A stretch of 64,000 bases of DNA from Neurospora tetrasperma FGSC 2508 (taxonomy: Eukaryota; Ascomycota; Sordariomycetes; Sordariales; Sordariaceae), in contig NW_009799104.1 of assembly GCF_000213175.1 (NCBI RefSeq), positions 1,925,724 to 1,989,723 of the forward strand, given 5' to 3'. The notes under the pieces were generated by a model. That model made no database searches and had not been told where the DNA came from. It saw nothing but the letters and a program-made list of their open reading frames with translations. Below are positions 23,641 through 34,649 of the stretch, piece by piece. Each line of letters opens with the position of its first letter. The first letter of the stretch is position 1. The translations under genes and the position numbers were made by a program.

Positions 23641-23646
23641 ACGCAT
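23641..23646 (-). promoter_or_regulatory. Minimal upstream start in cpc-1 leader
   Basis: The next ATG upstream of the 41-codon frame on the minus strand is followed by one codon and a stop (ATG CGT TAA; the TAA is completed at 23638-23640). If it lies in the mature leader it is a two-codon upstream ORF, the kind of short first frame that permits reinitiation. Alternatively it may be spliced out or lie upstream of the transcription start. Confidence 0.45.
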
Positions 23647-23865
23647 CTTGATGGATGCTTCTCGTGATACTGTTTTGGTTTGATAGGGTGGATTTGGTTG
23701 CAGAGAAGAGAAAGGAAGGTCAAAGAGGGAAAACTGGGCGGAGGGAAGGATTTTGTATCAGGCAGCAAACTGCAGTGCAGGTGGCCCTGGCAGTGCCGGG
23801 CAAGGCACCCACGCACGGCCGCGCAACCGGTTGGTCCTTGCCCACCACGAAACCCTTCTGAAAGG

Positions 23866-23916
23866 TCAGATGGAAGTGTGCGACAGTGCGCGTCCCCAGG
23901 CCAATGCAGGCGCCAT
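23866..23916 (-). promoter_or_regulatory. Possible further upstream ORF of cpc-1, 17 codons
   Basis: An ATG at 23916 opens a 16-codon frame plus stop (MAPALAWGRALSHTSI). It is about 940 bases from the cpc-1 start, so it is leader only if transcription begins beyond 23916 or a leader intron exists. It might correspond to the shorter upstream ORF reported as 20 codons in N. crassa, but the length differs. Confidence 0.3.
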
Positions 23917-23992
23917 GGATCCACTCCCCACCCGCAAGATTTCATTGTGCGTTCTTATTGGTTGCAGCACAGCCAAGCCAAAGGGGGAAGTA

Positions 23993-23999
23993 TGAGTCA
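23993..23999. promoter_or_regulatory. TGAGTCA, likely CPC1 self-binding site
   Basis: A perfect GCN4/CPC1/AP-1 heptamer about 1 kb upstream of the cpc-1 ATG, in the expected promoter zone. cpc-1 transcription is known to be autoregulated in Neurospora. Because about eight such heptamers are expected by chance in 64 kb, position rather than sequence supports this call. Confidence 0.55.
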
Positions 24000-26900
24000 C
24001 AGCACCGATACAAGAAAATTGCAGAACTAACATATGGATGGCGGCGCTATTCTGTAGAGATCTGGGCAAAGCACCAATCCTGCGGGTCGGTACACACACT
24101 AGCACTGCCCCACCTGAGGCAGTCAGCCCCGCTGACCGAATTGCCAAGAGCCAATGGAGACGGAAAGCCAACGCTGATGGAGCACCATCTGAATGGACCT
24201 CGCTCGCTTGCCTGGAAGGGACAAGGGACACAGGAGACAGGGCCTCCAACCAAGGGCGCGGGAAAGACGATCCCCAAAGTCGCAACGGCCCAGAAAGAAC
24301 GCATCACATTCGGATGGGATGGCTTGAAGCCAGCTTGCAGCAACCTCAAAGCTTCCATCGAGCTGTACGCGTATCCGCACCTCGGGCAACCTTCATTTCA
24401 GTCCATCCAGTCCACCACCAGTCCAGAGAGGCAGGGACAGTTGGGAACTTTCCAGACTGCGATGACCAAAACGATGCCATCATCGGTTTGCCGGTCCGCA
24501 TGAGAGATCTTCTCCCCTCCGACCACCATTAAGAAAAAAACCAAAAAAAAAAACTGCAGCCGATTTGATACCGATCAGATCCCGATTCCTCGATTCCTGT
24601 TTGGAACTTTCAAGCCGACTCCGTTCTTCTCCACCTCCCAAGAATTGCGCAACAGTCTCCTACATGGCTCCTCCTTGCTTTCACGGCGCTGTTAAGGGAG
24701 ACTGTCGTTGGGAATGATTGAGCGGAAAATACCATACCCACCGAATGCGTATACTTCACGTGTATGTACCAGCACGTACACCACACAACTCTCTTTTGCG
24801 TTTTGCTTCTTGTGCGTACCGATTTTTCCTCGGCTAGCCTTATTGAGCTGTGCGGTCCATGTGCCAACCATGAAAGAAGCTCACCGACGCCAGACCTGGT
24901 TGAGCTCCTTTCCTACCGATATCGGACAGTTGAGTTCGTACAGACAAGGCTGGCGGCATCTGGAATTGGTTTCTTCTTCTGGGAAGAAATACATAAAGAT
25001 CAACAAAGCTTTGTCGTCGAATCAGCAAAAGTCAATTGCAGTTTTTCTCCTCAACATACGTTCTCCGCGGGGAAGCCAAGATACACTACTTTTCACAACT
25101 TTTGTGTGGGAGAGCTTGGCGGCCAGGGCGACCTGAGCGGGGTACAAAAAAGGGTTTCCACGTTTCATTTTGACTCACAGGACTCATCGCTTAAAACGTG
25201 TTTTTGGTGCGCACATAGTACACTGTAGTGTACGGATAATACCTACTACGTAGACCAGCTACGATGCGCTAAAACAGCGTTTCGTTCTTTCAGCGAACGC
25301 TGGAAACGAGATCCGTTGTGTTGGACACGCTTTACGATGCAGTAGCGAACGGTCTCGACGTGAATAGCGTTGAACAGGCTTCTAAACGAAAGCGGGATAT
25401 AGTAGCAGCGGAGCAGTGTGGGAATTGGGGCAGGTTGATTCGCGCAGAATCCCTTTGTCTTTTTTCTTCTGAGGCATTTGGAGATTACAGTTCCGTGCAA
25501 ACATACAGTACGTACACCGACAACCGGAAACAATGGTACTAGTACGTTAAAAGTTCTACCGGTTGTCGGCCGGCTGAAAGATAGGTATTTTTCACCACTT
25601 GTAAGCCTGTGATACCGGCAGCCGAGCAAGCCGTAACCGACGGAAACTATCGATCTGCATCCGAATACCCTCATCACGATGTTACGGTATCATGAGAGCA
25701 AAAGTTGTTGAAGATGTCATGATGTACATACACTACAAGTACGCAGCACGTCGAGGAGTGGCCACAGCTGACGACACCATTTGGCAGTCCTTGAGGCATG
25801 AAAGTTCTTTGGCAAAGAGGATGGATGCTTCCATCTGGACCAGGCATGTATTGCCGTTATATATCCAGGATCCAACAAATCACACAAAATTCCAACCCGT
25901 CAGGGCAGATACAGTGATGAGGGCAGAAAGTTTTGAAGAGCTTTTTTTTTTTTTTTTATGAAACATGAACACCCGAAGCTGCAACCATCACGATGTCAAA
26001 ATGCCGCCCGCTCATGCATCGATGCATTGCCCTGACATCTCGATATGTGTCCCCGGTGGAACCGCATGCCGCACACTTGGCTGATAAGGACTCGGGGCCT
26101 TTTGGAGCCCTGACCACGTTTCGCGGATCAACTACGGGTCTACCACGGGGCAACTATGGATATTTTTGAGAGCCCGGAATCGTGAACACTGCTTCCACGG
26201 CCGGTCTGGTTCACCGATTACTATTCGGACTACTCTCCGGAGACCCCACAGAAATGTCGCCATCGCTTGCCAGTCTCGCCAGCCCACCGTACCAAGCGCC
26301 GAACCTTGAAAAAGTTTTACGGCCACCGGACTGCGGACCGTGCGGACCTGGTTGAAGTGGGGTCCGTAATGGGCCTGGCGGGCTTCGTGGGGGGCGAGAC
26401 TCCCAGAGACCGTGTACGCAGTAGACGCCATGTTGATCGTCGTGGAAATCGTGGAGCATCAAACCTTCTCAAGCAGTCAAACTGGCTCAAGTCGATGGCA
26501 AGCTAATATCGCAAGCAAAGAGCGGTGATAGTTCCGCGATGATCGAAACGTTCAAGAGGACACCCACACGATCGAACACAGGGATACGGGACAGACGCGA
26601 CACGAGTCTGGAGCAGAGCTTCAAGGTTCGTTACTATCCGGTATTATCACATGTTGATAAAGAGCGTGTTGGCCTTTCACCTGAAACGTGGTTGGGTGGC
26701 TTTCCTCAAGCAAGTACAGGCCGCACCATATCAACACGGCAACCTCCTTTGTTCGAGTGTACTTTGATGTTTCATATTCATGTTGGCACATGTCAACCTA
26801 TCCTCTCATCCATACCTGTACTCGTCCATGCATCTACACCTTGTTCTTTTCCCAACACCTTTTCTTTAGGTGTCGGTTTTTTGTCACCGTCTAGTCAGTC

Positions 26901-27037
26901 ATGTGGAACCAAACACTTGCCTATTCGAAGCGGCCAGTTGGTCATGACCAGGTATATCATATCCAAACCAAGCATAAGAAGAAGAAAAAAACATCATCCA
27001 AAACCTCAAGCGGAGTCAACCCAAACCATGAACCACA
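24000..27037. other. Gene-free spacer upstream of cpc-1
   Basis: I see no gene. A run of A tracts lies near 24532-24554, an 11-bp inverted repeat at 25517-25569, and a near-palindrome GTACACTGTAGTGTAC around 25209-25224. Plus-strand frames at 23886-24503 and 26539-27165 are open but lack motifs. The second overlaps the 3' end of the next minus-strand gene. Confidence 0.5.
25517..25569. repeat. Inverted repeat, 11-bp arms
   Basis: CCGACAACCGG at 25517-25527 and its exact reverse complement at 25559-25569, with a 31-base loop. It could form a hairpin in either strand. No target duplication or terminal-repeat character was seen, so its nature is unknown. Confidence 0.75.
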
Positions 27038-28678
27038 TCACAGAGTTCCTCCGGGATGCTGATAAGGCGACGGCTGCACTTGATCCAACGGTGCCTTCTG
27101 CGCCGCTGGATCATTCGGCCAGTGTCCACTCTGATGCTGCTTCACGGGGTTTGACGGTTCCCTAGAAACGTACGCATCCGGATTCTCTCTCATTATCTCA
27201 TCCTTCCTGCCCACCGCATCCCAATTATAGTTCCCCTCCTTCGCCGCCTTGAGGGCCTCCTCGAGCCACTTCTTCCACTGGAGCGTGCCAGGCAGGGCAC
27301 CAGACCTATCCACCCACGCATCCTTCTTGGTCTCGCGAATCGCATACCAGAGCGTCCTTGTGAAGTTGGGCGGCTCGTCGTTCGGATCGTGGCTCAGGAC
27401 GTCTGCGGGCGTGATGTCCGTAAAGGTATATCGGGAAAGGTCCCAAAAGAAGCGCTGCGGCAGCAGACCGCAGACCCAGTAGATGCTGTTGAGCAGGACA
27501 TAGGCGCCGCCGATCAAGGCCTGGGACGACCACCGGCAGTTACCCAACAGCACCACGGCCACCATGAGCAAAACCATGGCGATGCCCATGAACAGACGGT
27601 GGAACTTTGTCGACACGTAGCGGCACTCTTCCGTGCCCTGGTACAGCTCGCGCGCAACTTCCTCGGTGCATTTGACCACGAGGAAGGCGCCCTCGCGCGT
27701 GCGGATGACCACGTCGCCCGGTGGCACCTTGGCATTGGCTTGTCGCGCCATAAGAAGCGGGTACCACCACGAGGCGTAGCCCATGACGGTGGCGGCGAGG
27801 GAGATGGTCACGATGGCGGTCACGGCCGCGCCGTCATTCCAATAGGCTGTGATGATGAGGATCGTGACGGTGAGGAGGAAGGAGAAGACGTTGATGACGT
27901 GCATGGGCGAGTCCAGGGCGGGCGGGACGGTGTAGCGCGCGTTGGGGCTGCTGGCGACGCGTTGGGGCGTCATCATCTTGGGCGCAGTGACCATGTCGGT
28001 GATGCGCTCGGACATGGTTGGCTGGCGGTTGATGCCGGGCGTGGGGACATGGTCACCTTGCTCGGGGTCGACGTCGAGGGTGACGTGCTTGTTGGTGCCG
28101 TGTTGCCTCCTGAGGGCGTCTGCGTCTGTTTTCGCGCTCGCGTCGGTGTTGGTTTCGTGGCTTCCTCCGTTCATGCCGTTTTCTCTTGTGTTGTTGAATG
28201 TGATCTCGCTGTTTCTATCTTCCGCCTTCTTCGCCTTCTTCCTCTTAAGCCATCGGAGACCGAAAACGGTTCCCAGAAAGCCTTCCTTCTCCAGCCGTCT
28301 GCTGACGTCGGGCTGGAGAAGATGTGTATGCTTGATCTCAAACACTCTAAAGTCGAACGCCTTGTACTCGTCGAGTGGGTGCAGAATGTTGGCAAAGAAG
28401 CCGACGGAGTCGAGGAGAGTACCGCCGTAGACGCCTGCCAGTTTGGCGTGGACTTCGGGCAGTCGTTGGGGCCGTTGCGGACGGAGCAGGGCCTGGGGCG
28501 CGGGAATTAGGCGCGGAAGCATGCAGAGAGAACTGGCGGTGATGGTTTGAGCGAATTCAGCAACGCTGCCTTCGCCAATGATGGCCAAAAGCGTGATGAC
28601 ATCGAAGCTCCATCCCGGATTGATGTTCTTGCCCCAGGGGAACCAGTGGTAGAAACCATCATCGTCGACGTCGGGCAT
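27038..28678 (-). CDS. Fungal multi-pass membrane protein, unknown function
   Basis: A single-exon frame of 546 residues from an ATG (MPDVDDDGFYHWFPWG). I do not recognise a named family. The first ~150 residues are mixed and Trp/Pro-containing. Residues ~150-250 are polar and probably disordered, starting with a Lys-rich patch (LKRKKAKKAED). Four hydrophobic segments follow: VINVFSFLLTVTILIITAYW, a second ending in VMGYASWW, one with IAMVLLMVAVVLLGNC, and one with GAYVLLNSIYWVCGLLP. Between segments 2 and 3 is a soluble domain of about 55 residues. The last ~110 residues are polar and presumably cytosolic. The composition and C-ending codons fit a real Sordariales gene. It may be one of the orphan integral membrane proteins common in filamentous ascomycetes. 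A large plus-strand frame (27389-28510) is its shadow. Confidence 0.8.
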   Translation of the reverse strand: MPDVDDDGFYHWFPWGKNINPGWSFDVITLLAIIGEGSVAEFAQTITASSLCMLPRLIPAPQALLRPQRPQRLPEVHAKLAGVYGGTLLDSVGFFANILHPLDEYKAFDFRVFEIKHTHLLQPDVSRRLEKEGFLGTVFGLRWLKRKKAKKAEDRNSEITFNNTRENGMNGGSHETNTDASAKTDADALRRQHGTNKHVTLDVDPEQGDHVPTPGINRQPTMSERITDMVTAPKMMTPQRVASSPNARYTVPPALDSPMHVINVFSFLLTVTILIITAYWNDGAAVTAIVTISLAATVMGYASWWYPLLMARQANAKVPPGDVVIRTREGAFLVVKCTEEVARELYQGTEECRYVSTKFHRLFMGIAMVLLMVAVVLLGNCRWSSQALIGGAYVLLNSIYWVCGLLPQRFFWDLSRYTFTDITPADVLSHDPNDEPPNFTRTLWYAIRETKKDAWVDRSGALPGTLQWKKWLEEALKAAKEGNYNWDAVGRKDEIMRENPDAYVSREPSNPVKQHQSGHWPNDPAAQKAPLDQVQPSPYQHPGGTL

Positions 28679-30869
28679 GATGTTCCAAGTAACTGGTCCA
28701 GTAAACCAGAGGTTTTGGTTTTATGACTATCCTGAATCGTTCGAGTATATCAGACTGATAGTCGCCAATGGCTTGGCGTTCTCGGGTAGTAGAGGAGTGC
28801 TATGCTGCTGGCAGGGCTCAAATGCGATTGAGATGCCAACGACTACTCGGACAATCCTTTAGTCTGGTAGTCCGACCGAGGATAGGTAAGGATGAAGGAT
28901 GATAATAAGTTCAAAAAGTCTGTCAACGCCTTGTTAGCTGTACATACATGAGAGAGTGTTCTGGAGCTCCTTGAAACTACAGAAGTACAGACATACCGAG
29001 ATAGTACTTTAAAGAAAACGAAAAACCAAGCTCCAACCACAAAAGTAGGTAAGAGGTCGCAAAGGTTCTCGAGTCTCCAAGCCTCCTTTTTGAGTCTTCA
29101 GACACAAGTCAGCTTTCCCCTTAACGAATCAGGCTATGTCTCGAATCACGGGGCGTCAGCGCTACTTTCCAACGGCCTCTCAAAGTGAGGATCTTTGGAA
29201 AAGCGCCAACAAAGCGGAGTCTCCACCTGTGAAGGATCAGAGTGCTGCAACGCGCCCAGCTAGGCGATAGGCAAACCAGCCTCTCACCTTTCAACGGTCG
29301 GTTCTAACGACAAGGGTGACTTGACAGGAGGCTTGATGAAGAAAGTAATAAATGGACGGGGCTTTTTGGTGTAAACATGAAAACAATGTAAATATGGAAA
29401 TGAACTACCTACCTGGACAAATGCGACACCTACACTTCAAAGTGGTGTATAGAAGAGGGTATAACAGCTCGTGGGTAGGTATATTCATCGCATGAAGGAG
29501 AAAATGATGCTTCGAAGGCGTCCTAATATCCTGTTCTCGATCGGCGATATGAGCCTCCTTGAAGTGTTACCCGAACTAGAACCGCGCCTGAGCTGAATGC
29601 TGCAATGCAACCCTCGCGGTAACAACTCAACCATCACAGCCTCTCAGAACCCCAGAAACTCCCAGCGCCTAAAAGCCCCCCCATTCGAAATCGGGCAGCC
29701 AAACCCTTATGACAAATGAAGGGAAGTGACTGAGTGAAATGTTTGACCTCGAGACTTTGTTGTGGATAGCGAACCACCAAGCACAGAAAAGACTTGAATG
29801 CAGCACGCAATGGCTGAACCACAAATGGGATGGTGGGTGGGTGCCGCCTGGAGCCTTGTTGCGCTTGGTCCGTAGGCAGCGTTATTCCCGACCAACCTAG
29901 TTGAGTGGTTGTGCCACCAGGACCGCCTAATGGGCTGTGTATCATTCTGGGTATAGATCCAACGCGCCAGGCTGCATGAGACCCCTTCTCCCTCTTCCCT
30001 CCTACCCTCCAGATTAACTGAATGACCACCTTGCAGTTCGTCTAAACTCGCACCTTGGCTTGCGCGCCCGTGTGCGATTGAAATGCGACATGGGGAAAAG
30101 GTTGAGGGTTGCCTTGTGGCGGCCGACATCAGATACCAGACGGGCAAAGATGGTGAAATAGTTGAGCCACGCGGGGCTCTCCGTGGCTGTTCATAATGGT
30201 GGTCGATCTTCGGACGCCCGAGGAGATGAGATGTGCAGTGGTGTGTGACAGACCATGGTCCGTTTCATGTCGTGTTTCTCTCAGCCCCTAACTGGTTGCT
30301 GAGGCTGTGAGCATATGCTGTTGGTAGCCGTTCCGCTTATCGAGCTTCGAAAGGCGGATAACGACCCCGAGTCGAAGAGGTTGTAGATGGGGAAGTTTTT
30401 ACATACGCAGCGAACAGACCATGAAGGGTGCAATGGCGGTAGGGTACAAAGCATGAGCTATAGGGGAATAAATTGAAAGCTAATCAAGGTCCAGTGTGCT
30501 TCTCAACGAGGAGTAGAAGAACTTGATCACGAGTCAAGAGGAAAGGATATCAAAGACGCCTCTCTAGCGTGTACAAACGACCACAAAGATCTCGCTTGAA
30601 TCAAAAGAAGAAAAAAAATAAAAATCACCGCTTCTGGATTGACTTGTAAAATCATTGCGCCCACAAACCTTCAAGTTCCCTTCCTTCTAAATCTGCCACC
30701 CCTCAGCGTCCATCCCGTCGTCCTTGGGGATCCCTCAAGTGAAAATAATGAAGAAAAAAAAAGTAAACGCCACAAAGCGCTGAAATCCCTCCCAATCATG
30801 GATGTATCGTAGGCCATCTCTTCGTAACATCGGTCATGACTCGCCGCCAGGAATTCAAAGGCATGGAGA
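28679..30869. other. Spacer with no visible gene
   Basis: Contains the promoter of the membrane-protein gene on the left and the 3' region of the deaminase-like gene on the right. Overlapping minus-strand frames at 29634-30147 show no motif. Confidence 0.55.
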
Positions 30870-33033
30870 CTAGAGCTTCTGGTGCAAGCTTTTCAGCACC
30901 AAGTCCGGATATTCCCGCACCAGCTGGTCACAGAATTGCTTCCACAGCTTCTCCCATGTTCTTCTGGTTTGGTCCTTCTCCTTGTCATCCATACAGGAGT
31001 GGTCAATGCTCCACTCGATCAGTTGGCGTAGCCCATAAAGTGACATATCTGCCTTCCCGACCATAATCTGGTAGAAGTCATGAGATAAGCGAGACCTGTA
31101 TGAATATTTGTTAGCAGGCTGAACACCGAGCAGGATTCCAGAGAAACGAACCTGAAAAGAGTCCCGTTGTCGGTGCTGATAGTGCAGTGCACATCATTCG
31201 CCAACAAGCTGTAAACCGTATGCCCACTAATCCTAGGGGTAAGGCCCAAGATCTCGTTTGAGATAGGACACACCTCAATACAGACGTTTTGCTTCTTCAT
31301 TCGCTGCGTGACGTATGGATGCCAAGCCAACGCAAAGCCATGGCCGATACGCTTTGAACCTAAAAGAAGAGCGTCCACCAAGTTGCCGTCGGTCTCCGTG
31401 CCGACATCCAGAGTCTCGCCGCAATGGAACAAAAACGGAATGTCGACCTTTGCATCCCTACACTTGTTCTTGAACTCGAGAAACTGTTCAATAAAGTGAC
31501 TGAGTGGATGACCTGCTCCTTCCTCGCCAACAAGATCGAATCCTACAGAGCTTCAGTTAGCCTTCGATTCCCCGTGACGGCGGCTGCAGAATACGACATA
31601 CCGGCGATATATTTCGCATACTTGTCATTCTGCTTCATCTTTAAGCACTGGTCCAGGGCAAATTTGACCTGGTTGGGGTTGAAAGACCGTGGTGTGCAAT
31701 AGATGATCTTGAGTCCCTTGAAGATTCTGTGCTTGTGAGTCTCCTGGAACTTCTCATACACACCGATAATGAGGTCCATGATTCCTTCGTTGTCAATCCT
31801 GCCTTCGCCATTGTCATGCCAAACCTGGTTGGTTTCCATGAAGTTGGGGCGAATCTCGGCGTATTGGATGTTGTCGTTCACAAACTCCTCCAAGCACTTT
31901 TGCGTGTACTCCTTGTAAGCTGCCTCGTAATTGAAAAGCCCTTTCATCATCTGTGTATGAGCATTAAACCTCTGCCAGGCACTGTAGACAGTATTAGCTT
32001 TGTAATTGGTACGAGTCAAGAATCCACGTAGGACCTACCCCTTGGCCGTTTGATGTGGATTGTAAGCCTCATCCGGCTGAAACACGATTTTGCGTGTCAG
32101 GTATTCGTCGACAAGATCTTTCCCAGACGCAATCTTCAGCCAAGATTTCTCATCGCTTGCATATGCCTCATCGTACTTCTTGGCAAACCCGTTGCAGAAT
32201 TCCTTGAAAAGCATGATGTGTTTCGGTTGGCCAGACTCATCCTCCTCCTTGGCTCCATTGACATCCGTTTTATCTCGTGTGAAGAGATCTGGTTGCCCCA
32301 ACCAAGTTGTCTTGAAGGTACTATCGCTGAGAATGCTGAACTTCAGGTGGCATCGCTCAAAGGCCTTCTTGTCAAGCAGGGGTATGTCGCTCATGATGTA
32401 CATGTAATCTTGCTCTTTCGCAATGTTGAGTAAAACTTCGGGGAGCAAGTTGGCGTTAAAGTGTATGTGAAGGTGAGCGCCTTTGGGCATCTTCTGAATG
32501 GCCCGGTAGAGTTTCGTTTTCTCAATGACTGGGGCATTGACTAGAAAACGATCCCCGGGGACGCGCTTGTGTTTCTGACCAGCATAACCCTCGATTCTGG
32601 CCTCCTTTTCGTAGACCTCGGCGACATCTAGGTCCTTCAGTCTTTGGATCACCGCATTTGCCTTCATCTCCGTACTATCTGCCTCGCTTGTGCAATGGTG
32701 GTCGAACCCAAGTGCCTTTTCGCGCCTTATGACCTCATCACGCTGCTGGAAATATTCCTTCGCGTTCGGGGGCGTGGGCGTGTCGATGTCTTGTTGGAGC
32801 AGCTTGATGGGTGTGGACTTGTGCTGGTCCCTCGCTGCAATCACTCTGTCGAATGATTCAACCAAATCATACGGCCTGGGGGGAGGCGCCCGGGGCTTTT
32901 CGTCGCCTGAAGCCATCTGGTCTGAGATAGGTGGGGATGATGATTTGCTTGACGGAACAAATGGAAAGATCCTTCGTAGCTTGCTTAATGGGTGAGGAGA
33001 ACTCGGGTCTTTTTTTTGAGCCATGCCACACAT
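30870..33033 (-). CDS. ADGF/CECR1-type adenosine deaminase-like protein
   Basis: A metal-dependent deaminase of the adenosine deaminase growth factor branch, predicted to act on adenosine or a related purine. Four exons (32039-33033, 31602-31981, 31152-31542, 30870-31095) join cleanly to give 663 residues. Family landmarks are KGAHLHIHFNA with the zinc pair H189/H191, HCGET with H498 (metal) and E501 (proton shuttle), RIGHG with H526, and STDNG with D583 (metal). In classical adenosine deaminases the residue after that Asp is a second Asp that contacts the purine; here it is Asn584, followed by Gly instead of Pro. No signal peptide is visible: the N-terminus is MCGMAQKKDPSSPH, so the protein is probably cytosolic, unlike secreted animal ADGFs. 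Starts at 33033, 33024 and 32916 are in frame; I took the first. Substrate is uncertain because of the Asn. Confidence 0.88.
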
Positions 33034-33866
33034 CTCGTGGGAGCACCGACAGGACTTTTATAACCTTTTACATGCGGGTTTGAGTTCAACGCAACGGCTC
33101 CCTCTCGTCCTCCCTTTACGCATCCGGCAAGCGGTTTAGTTGAGATGATAAAGAGCCCGTCGTTGGCAATCTTCCTTTCAAGTATGAAAAGTGATTGCTC
33201 GACAGATCGCGCCAAACAGCCCGATGATAACAATGAAAGGGCGGTCCAGCTTGGTAGAGAGAAAATAACGGGCGTCGATACTAACGCTCTTAGCCTATGG
33301 CGACCGTGGACAAGTCGGCATCGTTGGATGAGCTCGATGGCGCCAAACAGGGGGTAGCTCCTTTCAAACCAAAGGGATTAAGAACGTTGAGCCGCGTGGA
33401 GTGGTTTGAAGAGTACCTCGTGTTGGTTTCTGAGGCCAAATTGAGGTGAGCAGTAGATGTGTTCGGATGAACTGAAATCTGAGCGTCACAAGAGTCTCGG
33501 CAGGGCTGTAAGGCACAGCAGACGGCGGCCAAGGAAGGGCAGCAGCCCCTCACAAAGGCGCTTCCCTCGCTTCGCGCCTTCTGGTAGGAATGCCCTATCT
33601 AGGATGCCACGCGGGAGCCTGTGTGCCTCCGGTAAGGTAAACAGCTGTCACGGTACACTCATACTTGTACATACCGACCTAGCTTACAGTCATGCCCCCG
33701 GCCATCTCCCGTCCCTTTTCACCTGGAAGAAAAAAGTGTGATGTTGCAATCCCGTGGCTGCGCCTCCTCAACTCCTCAGGCGGGTGTGGATGTCCAATCG
33801 CAAGGGACCTATTGTTGTAGCCAGTGGGCTGTGTGAGCGATCTTGGCACACAGGCATAATCATTTA

Positions 33867-34046
33867 CAGTTGAGACCCCTGAAGCTGCATACTCCAGATA
33901 CTGCATATATGCTAGTTAGTGCATAGAATCTCCACGTCTGAACTGGCTATTTTGGCCTCAGTCCCGCTTCTAGAAACTGCATTCATCCTACTCAGTGCAT
34001 GGGTTTTGGCGATCTGGATTACATGCAGTTTCAGGGGTCCCGACTG
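33867..34046. mobile_element. MITE, Tc1/mariner-like, 180 bp
   Basis: The element is bounded by 24-bp terminal inverted repeats at 33867-33890 and 34023-34046. The consensus starts CAGTYGRGACCCCTGAA, with 21 of 24 positions matching and all three differences transitions. Both ends are flanked by TA (33865-33866 and 34047-34048), the target duplication of the Tc1/mariner/Fot1 superfamily. Beyond the repeats, TCCAGAT recurs inverted with a 2-base offset. Inside are two imperfect direct repeats of 27 bases (33900-33926 and 33976-34002, 21 of 27 matching) of the form ACTGCAT...AGTGCAT. There is no coding capacity, so it would depend on a transposase elsewhere. The modest divergence of the ends suggests an old but not ancient insertion. 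Confidence 0.85.
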
Positions 34047-34615
34047 TATATAGTGGTTTATGCACGATCCAACGCCAACTCCAACTTCAATAACCTCCGC
34101 CCACCACACGAGCTTGCTGTTATTATAATTACTCAACACCATCCCAGCTGACAATGACTTACACCGTCCGCTATCCCTTCTTTGACGATGTACTTCATCC
34201 CTTGGTATCCCACGGTTCAATCAATTGACAACATCTTTCACTCTGTTGGTCGACATGATGCGCCGCCTTGATACACTCGCAAGCAAGACCAACAGCCCGT
34301 GACCGTTTACCACTTCAATAATTGCCCACTTGCTCGAAGCATCATCCAGCGCCGTGGTAGCCCTTCATGTAGCACACCATCAGCTGATGTTAGGAAAATC
34401 CAGCCTCACGAGCTTCAGAGGAGTGTCATATGCAATTAGAGAATCACCAGGAAACATATCGAGCTCACCTACCGGGGCCGGCCGCCGGACATTTGAGATC
34501 ATCCGCCATACACCGATAGCCAGACCTTAGAGCGGAATACCAAGCCTCCGAGATGACAGAGAGCCAAAGTCTATTGACTCAGCGAGCGGACTTCCAGTAA
34601 GCAGACGTACCGGCA

Positions 34616-34649
34616 AGCTAGGTAGTTTGTGGTATCTTACTACCTAGCT
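34616..34649. repeat. Hairpin, 11-bp stem and 12-base loop
   Basis: AGCTAGGTAGT at 34616-34626 is followed after 12 bases by its exact reverse complement. The arm contains the CTAGGTA word that recurs in intergenic DNA throughout this window. It lies in non-coding DNA; function unknown. Confidence 0.75.

Noticed and set aside
25171-25177. TGACTCA as a second CPC1 site
   Set aside because: More than 2 kb from the cpc-1 start and within chance expectation for the window; similar matches occur at 3546 and 56308.
27389-28510. 373-codon plus-strand frame opposite the membrane-protein gene
   Set aside because: Low-complexity Gly/Asp/Val translation typical of an antisense shadow; the minus frame has membrane segments and coherent composition.
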